Assembly: GCA_009618505.1 (NCBI GenBank)
Contig: WJOQ01000002.1
Span: forward strand, 1 to 15,240
Source of the DNA: Clostridia bacterium
Lineage (GTDB): Bacteria > Aerophobota > Aerophobia > Aerophobales > AE-B3A
Reading direction: 5' to 3'
DNA length: 15,240 nucleotides
Shown: positions 12,369 to 15,240 of the stretch, piece after piece
How positions within the stretch are numbered: the stretch's first letter is position 1
Layout: the number at the start of each line of letters is the position of its first letter
Notes under the pieces: generated by a model
What the model saw: only the letters and a program-made list of their open reading frames with translations
What the model was told of the DNA's origin: nothing
The model's database searches: none
Program-made: the position numbers and the translations under genes

Positions 12369-12998
12369 ATGCAAAATCGAAGATGGCTTATCGTAGGGAT
12401 CACCGGCTCCGGGAAAAGTTACTTTACTATTTCTTTGATTAACAAATATGTCGCTCTCAAACAGAGGGGACACGTTGTTATCGTGGACTCTACAGACGCT
12501 TATAAGGAAGAAATACCTTATCTCAAACATTGTGAAGTAAAGCCCTTAGATTATTCTCAGATAGATTTCGAGAGGATCATAACCGAACATCAAAACGTGC
12601 TCTTTGAAGTATCCGGGCTTTTACCTAAGCAGGATGTCCTTTTTATGGATGCCCTTTGTAAATCCATAATGGAGGTACAAGATATCTTGCTAGTGGTAGA
12701 TGAGGCTCATCGTTACTTACCAAAAGATAAACCGAGCAACGAATTTTTGATCTTGTTACGAGAAGGGAGGAAGCACTATATAGACAGCATTATCATTACA
12801 CAATTTCCGATAGACCTCAATTTAATCGCCAGAAGACAAGCAAATTCTCTAGTAGTCTTCAAGCTCTTAGACGATACTGATACAGAAAAGGTCGCTTATT
12901 ACTTGGAAATGAAACCAGAAGAGATCAGAGATCTCGAGCTTTTCGATTTTCTTCTAAAGGATCGTAACACTGGAGAAATGATAAAAGGGAGGTTGTAA
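12369..12998 (+). CDS. HerA/FtsK-superfamily genome-packaging ATPase (209 aa)
   Basis: Walker A is GITGSGKS (10-17), Walker B is ILLVVDEAH (106-114, Asp111/Glu112), and the following LREGRKHYIDSIIITQFP (130-147) contains the sensor Gln145 and candidate arginine fingers R131/R134. This motif set and the length near 200 aa match the A32-like packaging ATPases of the PRD1-adenovirus lineage, including the sphaerolipoviruses. It would pump the DNA into the preformed membrane-lined capsid. It lacks the nuclease domain of tailed-phage terminases. The ATG follows TAGAGG. Location before the capsid genes supports the role. Confidence 0.85.
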   Translation: MQNRRWLIVGITGSGKSYFTISLINKYVALKQRGHVVIVDSTDAYKEEIPYLKHCEVKPLDYSQIDFERIITEHQNVLFEVSGLLPKQDVLFMDALCKSIMEVQDILLVVDEAHRYLPKDKPSNEFLILLREGRKHYIDSIIITQFPIDLNLIARRQANSLVVFKLLDDTDTEKVAYYLEMKPEEIRDLELFDFLLKDRNTGEMIKGRL

Positions 12999-12999
12999 G

Positions 13000-13125
13000 A
13001 TGACAAAGTACGCCTACATTATTTTTAGTTTTTGTGTAATCCGGTTTATGTTTAGACACCCGATTATATCGTTGAGAAGTGGTTTTATGGGTGCTAGAAT
13101 GTTCATTCATTCATTAGGGGGATAA
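13000..13125 (+). CDS. Tiny membrane-associated peptide (41 aa)
   Basis: The ATG follows AAAGGGAGG, a near-perfect ribosome site lying inside the end of the ATPase gene, one base after whose stop the frame begins. The product has a hydrophobic segment (YAYIIFSFCVIRFMF, 4-18), then a basic amphipathic half. It ends two bases before the next start codon. Tight packing on both sides supports a real gene. It may be a small virion membrane peptide. Confidence 0.6.
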   Translation: MTKYAYIIFSFCVIRFMFRHPIISLRSGFMGARMFIHSLGG

Positions 13126-13127
13126 GA

Positions 13128-13436
13128 TTGCCTTTGAAGTCGTTTGAGTGTTCAGTCTGTGGTGCCCAATGTCCAAAGAAATATCTAGTTCATGGGCAGT
13201 TTGAGAAGCGTATGGCTTGGCTAAGACGACATAGAAAGAGAAAGCACCCTAGACTTCATAAAAAGTCAACAGCAAAAATGCTACGAACTAAAAAAGGAGG
13301 TAGTTTAATGAGGAAGATGAGGACTAATAAACGTATAGGTTCACGCATTAAGAGGAAATGGGGCAAGATTGGTGCTCCAAAATCAGCTAAAAGAAAAGCC
13401 TTTTTAGCTACAGTAAGAAGAAAAAAAAGAAAGTAG
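13128..13436 (+). CDS. Zinc-finger protein with very basic C-terminus (102 aa)
   Basis: The start is TTG after TTAGGGGGAT at proper spacing; no ATG is available before codon 29. C8-xx-C11 (FECSVCGAQC) and H35/H40 (WLRRHRKRKH) form a C2H2-type finger. Residues 45-102 are strongly Lys/Arg-rich (RIKRKWGK, RKAFLATVRRKKRK), suited to condensing or coating DNA. It lies between the packaging ATPase and the capsid-like genes and is probably a DNA-binding virion or packaging protein. It contains a second start site at 13308. Confidence 0.7.
   Translation: MPLKSFECSVCGAQCPKKYLVHGQFEKRMAWLRRHRKRKHPRLHKKSTAKMLRTKKGGSLMRKMRTNKRIGSRIKRKWGKIGAPKSAKRKAFLATVRRKKRK
13308..13436 (+). CDS. Nested in-frame product: basic C-terminal peptide (42 aa)
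   Basis: Codon 61 of the zinc-finger gene is an ATG preceded by AAAAAGGAGGTAGTTTA, a ribosome site stronger than that of the full-length TTG start. Translation here would give only the arginine/lysine-rich tail, a protamine-like peptide, alongside the longer protein. It could also mean the upstream 60 codons are a separate reading that happens to be in frame. Confidence 0.45.
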   Translation: MRKMRTNKRIGSRIKRKWGKIGAPKSAKRKAFLATVRRKKRK

Positions 13437-13468
13437 ATACCGTATCTACAATACCTTGAAGGAGGTAT
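13434..13468 (+). promoter_or_regulatory. Overlapping palindromes that can hide the ribosome site of the next gene
   Basis: TAGATAC (13434-13440) mirrors GTATCTA (13442-13448). ATACCT (13451-13456) pairs with AGGTAT (13463-13468), covering the AAGGAGG site of the 13474 gene. The GGTAT could pair instead with ATACC at 13437-13441, so alternative folds are possible. Confidence 0.4.
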
Positions 13469-13473
13469 GAAAC

Positions 13474-13827
13474 ATGAGAGCAAAAATTAGTGGCGTAAAG
13501 CAAATGGTGGTTCCAGCTTTGGGTATTGGAGCAGGAATGTTGGCCAGTCCTAAAGTGGCCGGTACGCATCCTACTTTTGCAAAATATCCTGAGCTTGCTC
13601 CGCTAATACTCCTAATTGTAGCTGTGCTGCTTCTGGGAGTGAGGAAGGCTAGAAGTTTCAGTATAGGATTGGGAGCAGTAGCTTTAGTATTTCTCTCAAT
13701 TGCTATTTATAATAGGCTGAAGGGAAAAGTAGCTGTTGCGGCACCACCGACTAATGGGGAAGTTCCCCTGCCTAAGTACGAACCTGAATGGTGGGGTATT
13801 CCTGGGGGTGGAGTTCCTAGTTTGTAA
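13474..13827 (+). CDS. Multi-span membrane protein upstream of capsid genes (117 aa)
   Basis: The ATG follows GAAGGAGGT. Hydrophobic segments lie at about 11-27 (Gly/Ala-rich, weaker), 41-56 (strong, LAPLILLIVAVLLLG) and 62-80 (strong), with a short basic loop RKAR between the last two. A Pro-rich soluble tail (88-117) ends in WWGIPGGG. Two to three spans and position directly before the two capsid-like genes resemble small membrane virion proteins of P23-77-like viruses. It is likely a structural component of the internal membrane or a membrane-capsid linker. No sequence family is recognised. Confidence 0.65.
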   Translation: MRAKISGVKQMVVPALGIGAGMLASPKVAGTHPTFAKYPELAPLILLIVAVLLLGVRKARSFSIGLGAVALVFLSIAIYNRLKGKVAVAAPPTNGEVPLPKYEPEWWGIPGGGVPSL

Positions 13828-13829
13828 TA

Positions 13830-13851
13830 GTAGGAGAATCTTAACTCCTAC
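13830..13851 (+). promoter_or_regulatory. Short intergenic hairpin before the small capsid-like gene
   Basis: GTAGGAG (13830-13836) pairs with CTCCTAC (13845-13851) around an 8-base loop, followed by an A-rich stretch rather than T. It is not a terminator on the + strand; more likely it stabilises or marks a processing point in the mRNA for the two major virion genes. Confidence 0.45.
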
Positions 13852-13881
13852 AAAAAATATTAAAAAAGGGAGGATTAAATA

Positions 13882-14343
13882 ATGAGAGGCACAACCATAA
13901 AGTTAACCTTAGATCGAGCTGATTTAGGGGTAGTAGGGAGTAATTCTACGGCTGCCGTTTGGTCAACTATTGTAGATATTACTGTCCCAGCGGGACTAGC
14001 GTATGTCCTTTATAATCATGCTCCTTTCGTGATTAAACTTGCCGCTACTGGCAACGTTGCGTTAGGAAGGAATGGTGAGATAATCATAGGGTTCAAAGGA
14101 GCGGGGGATTCGCTAGTCAAGGAGTTATACAAGTGGGATTACGGTATATTCTATGATCTGACGATCGCGAACCAGCGAAACAAGAATTACCGGGACCAGA
14201 TAGCGGTGACAATGCCTTGGCCTTACGTGATTGTTCGAGAAGATGAACACCTTCTCTTGCAGGTCAAGCACGCTACCGCGGTTGTTATAGCTGAGGTCCT
14301 TAACGTTATTGAGTTTAATGTCAATAAAGTTATTATGGCCTAG
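13882..14343 (+). CDS. Small beta-rich protein, candidate small major capsid protein (153 aa)
   Basis: The ATG follows AAAGGGAGG. The protein has no membrane span and is nearly all alternating beta pattern: strands at about 3-10, 27-36, 39-44, 48-53, 66-71, 90-95, 106-116, 121-128 and 131-147, consistent with one eight-stranded jelly roll. Length, hydrophilicity and its place after the packaging ATPase and before a second, larger beta protein fit the small capsid protein of sphaerolipoviruses (VP16 of P23-77). No diagnostic motif exists for this fold, so the call rests on size, predicted strands and order. Confidence 0.5.
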   Translation: MRGTTIKLTLDRADLGVVGSNSTAAVWSTIVDITVPAGLAYVLYNHAPFVIKLAATGNVALGRNGEIIIGFKGAGDSLVKELYKWDYGIFYDLTIANQRNKNYRDQIAVTMPWPYVIVREDEHLLLQVKHATAVVIAEVLNVIEFNVNKVIMA

Positions 14344-14510
14344 GGATTAAGTTTTACCTGGGGCGGAGGCTTGGAACTACTGGCCGTCTGATTATTCCTA
14401 GTAGATTCGAGATACTCAAAATTAAAGAAAAAATCCTGGGGGTAGGACCTCTGGGTAAAGGGAAATACGATGAGATATTTAGGTTTGGAAGACTTTACAA
14501 GGTACAGTAA
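14328..14510 (+). other. Open frame without standard start between the two capsid-like genes
   Basis: In a third frame, 60 codons from 14328 to the stop at 14508-14510 are uninterrupted and read like protein (Gly/Arg/Lys-rich, including LGRRLGTTGRLIIPSRFEIL). There is no ATG, GTG or TTG; only an ATT at 14346. It bridges the 126-base gap and overlaps the first 41 bases of the next gene. It may be chance, a gene with a rare start, or a sign of a frameshift. Confidence 0.25.
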
Positions 14511-15219
14511 TAAACTGGACATCATGTCGAGCATAGCCGAGTTTAAAATACCTAAGAATATGGTTTATGCTTTTAGCACTCGGCAAAACATGAGTATGTT
14601 TGTCCAGGAAGTGTTTGAGGGCACCGGAACTGGCTCAGAACAAGTGTTTACTCTTACCTCTGACGCTATTCAGTGCGCAGATTTGGGAGCAGATGCCACG
14701 GAAGGTGAGGATCAGGAAGGTCAAATAGTAGCCTACGTAGATGGGGCAATCAATTTTGCTTGGACTATTGACTGGGAGGCTATGACTATAACCTTTGATG
14801 TTGCTCCGGGCTCTGAGGAGGAAGTAAAAATCTTCTACTGCTCTAAGCTTAATGCTGAGGTAGGGGGAAGATCCGATGTTCTCGAGGTAAGGGCAGAGGC
14901 ACCAGCCGGTCAGAATTTAGGGATTCCTATTTTCTCAGGAGCACTAGATGAGATTATGGGTAATGAACAAAACTCTGACATTGCACCTTTGAGGCTTGAC
15001 AGCGCTGTCCTTCTACCAGAGGGATTTGTGTTAGCAGTCAAAGTTAATGCGGCTGCAGCTTGCATGGATGGAACTGAACCGATTCAAACCGGTTTAACAC
15101 CTTTTGCAGGCTTATCTCATGCTTGTGAGAAGATAAGGATCCCTTATGAGAGGTTGCCTTACACTCGATTCCCTAGAAACTTCAAAGCGAGGGTTCTAGC
15201 GAGTATGGCAGTAAGCTAA
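14470..15219 (+). CDS. Candidate large major capsid protein with inserted domain (249 aa)
   Basis: ATG 14470 follows AAAGGG; an in-frame stop at 14443 limits the start, and ATG 14524 is a less likely alternative. The chain is beta-rich, soluble and acidic with no membrane span. Residues about 46-124 look like an inserted small beta domain of a type common on phage structural proteins (a GTGTGSEQVFTLT opening, VAYVDGAINFAWTID, MTITFDVAPG, VKIFY). The flanking parts (1-45 and 125-249) would form the jelly-roll base. A two-domain large capsid protein after a small single-domain one is what P23-77 VP17 and haloarchaeal VP4 show. The identification is by architecture and context only. Confidence 0.5.
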   Translation: MRYLGLEDFTRYSNKLDIMSSIAEFKIPKNMVYAFSTRQNMSMFVQEVFEGTGTGSEQVFTLTSDAIQCADLGADATEGEDQEGQIVAYVDGAINFAWTIDWEAMTITFDVAPGSEEEVKIFYCSKLNAEVGGRSDVLEVRAEAPAGQNLGIPIFSGALDEIMGNEQNSDIAPLRLDSAVLLPEGFVLAVKVNAAAACMDGTEPIQTGLTPFAGLSHACEKIRIPYERLPYTRFPRNFKARVLASMAVS

Positions 15220-15229
15220 GGAGGCTGTT

Positions 15230-15240
15230 ATGATACTTAA
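15230..15240 (+). CDS. Start of the next structural gene (truncated by window edge)
   Basis: An ATG five bases after a perfect AAGGAGG begins a frame that runs off the window after three codons. It shows that the structural operon continues. Nothing can be said about the product. Confidence 0.5.

Noticed and set aside
1..15240. Window as a complete circular genome
   Set aside because: Joining the two ends puts a stop directly before the spike frame and ends the gene begun at 15230 after about a dozen codons, so sequence is missing between the ends.

Overview
The window looks like most of a temperate, tailless, internal-membrane bacterial virus (or its integrated or plasmid-like form), not ordinary chromosome. 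It is AT-rich (roughly 38-40% G+C by eye). The host is probably a bacterium: there are near-consensus -35/-10 promoters with 16-bp spacers, strong purine-rich Shine-Dalgarno sites before nearly every gene, and a lipoprotein with a bacterial lipobox. I cannot name the host. No gene resembles a tail, portal or large terminase.

Layout. (1) Left arm, + strand, 1-3247: the end of a large spike-like protein (TIM-barrel fold, then a LamG-like sandwich), a 286-aa beta-rich protein with an internal duplication, and three tiny genes. (2) 3248-5550, + strand: a palindrome, a strong promoter, then a winged-helix regulator, a minimal tyrosine recombinase, an Fn3/FxLYD lipoprotein and a 59-aa gene. This reads as a lysogeny/conversion module. 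A bidirectional terminator at 5606-5655 closes it. (3) 5653-9262, - strand: a replication module with a CHC2-zinc-finger/P-loop primase-helicase, two zinc-ribbon proteins, a coiled-coil protein, a 36-aa membrane peptide and two further small genes. A block of 9-bp and other short repeats at 5973-6316 is a candidate origin. (4) 9263-9739: a control region with divergent promoters and a structured leader ending in a terminator-like hairpin. (5) 9740-15240, + strand: a tightly packed structural operon. Five consecutive proteins have one C-terminal membrane anchor (one transglutaminase-like, one with an N-terminal helix-turn-helix). They are followed by a zinc protein, a HerA/FtsK-type packaging ATPase, a basic zinc-finger protein, a multi-pass membrane protein, and two adjacent beta-rich proteins of 153 and 249 aa.

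The order membrane/DNA-binding protein, packaging ATPase, small membrane protein, small capsid-like protein, large capsid-like protein matches what is known of Thermus phage P23-77 and the haloarchaeal sphaerolipoviruses (order Halopanivirales), whose capsids use two single-jelly-roll proteins. My working interpretation is a divergent member of that lineage, temperate through its own integrase. This is inferred from gene order, size and visible motifs; no similarity search was run, and the capsid assignments need structure prediction.

Six genes or likely genes shorter than 60 codons were read directly from the sequence: 2670-2840, 5371-5550, 8339-8515 (-), 9003-9113 (-), 9116-9262 (-) and 13000-13125.
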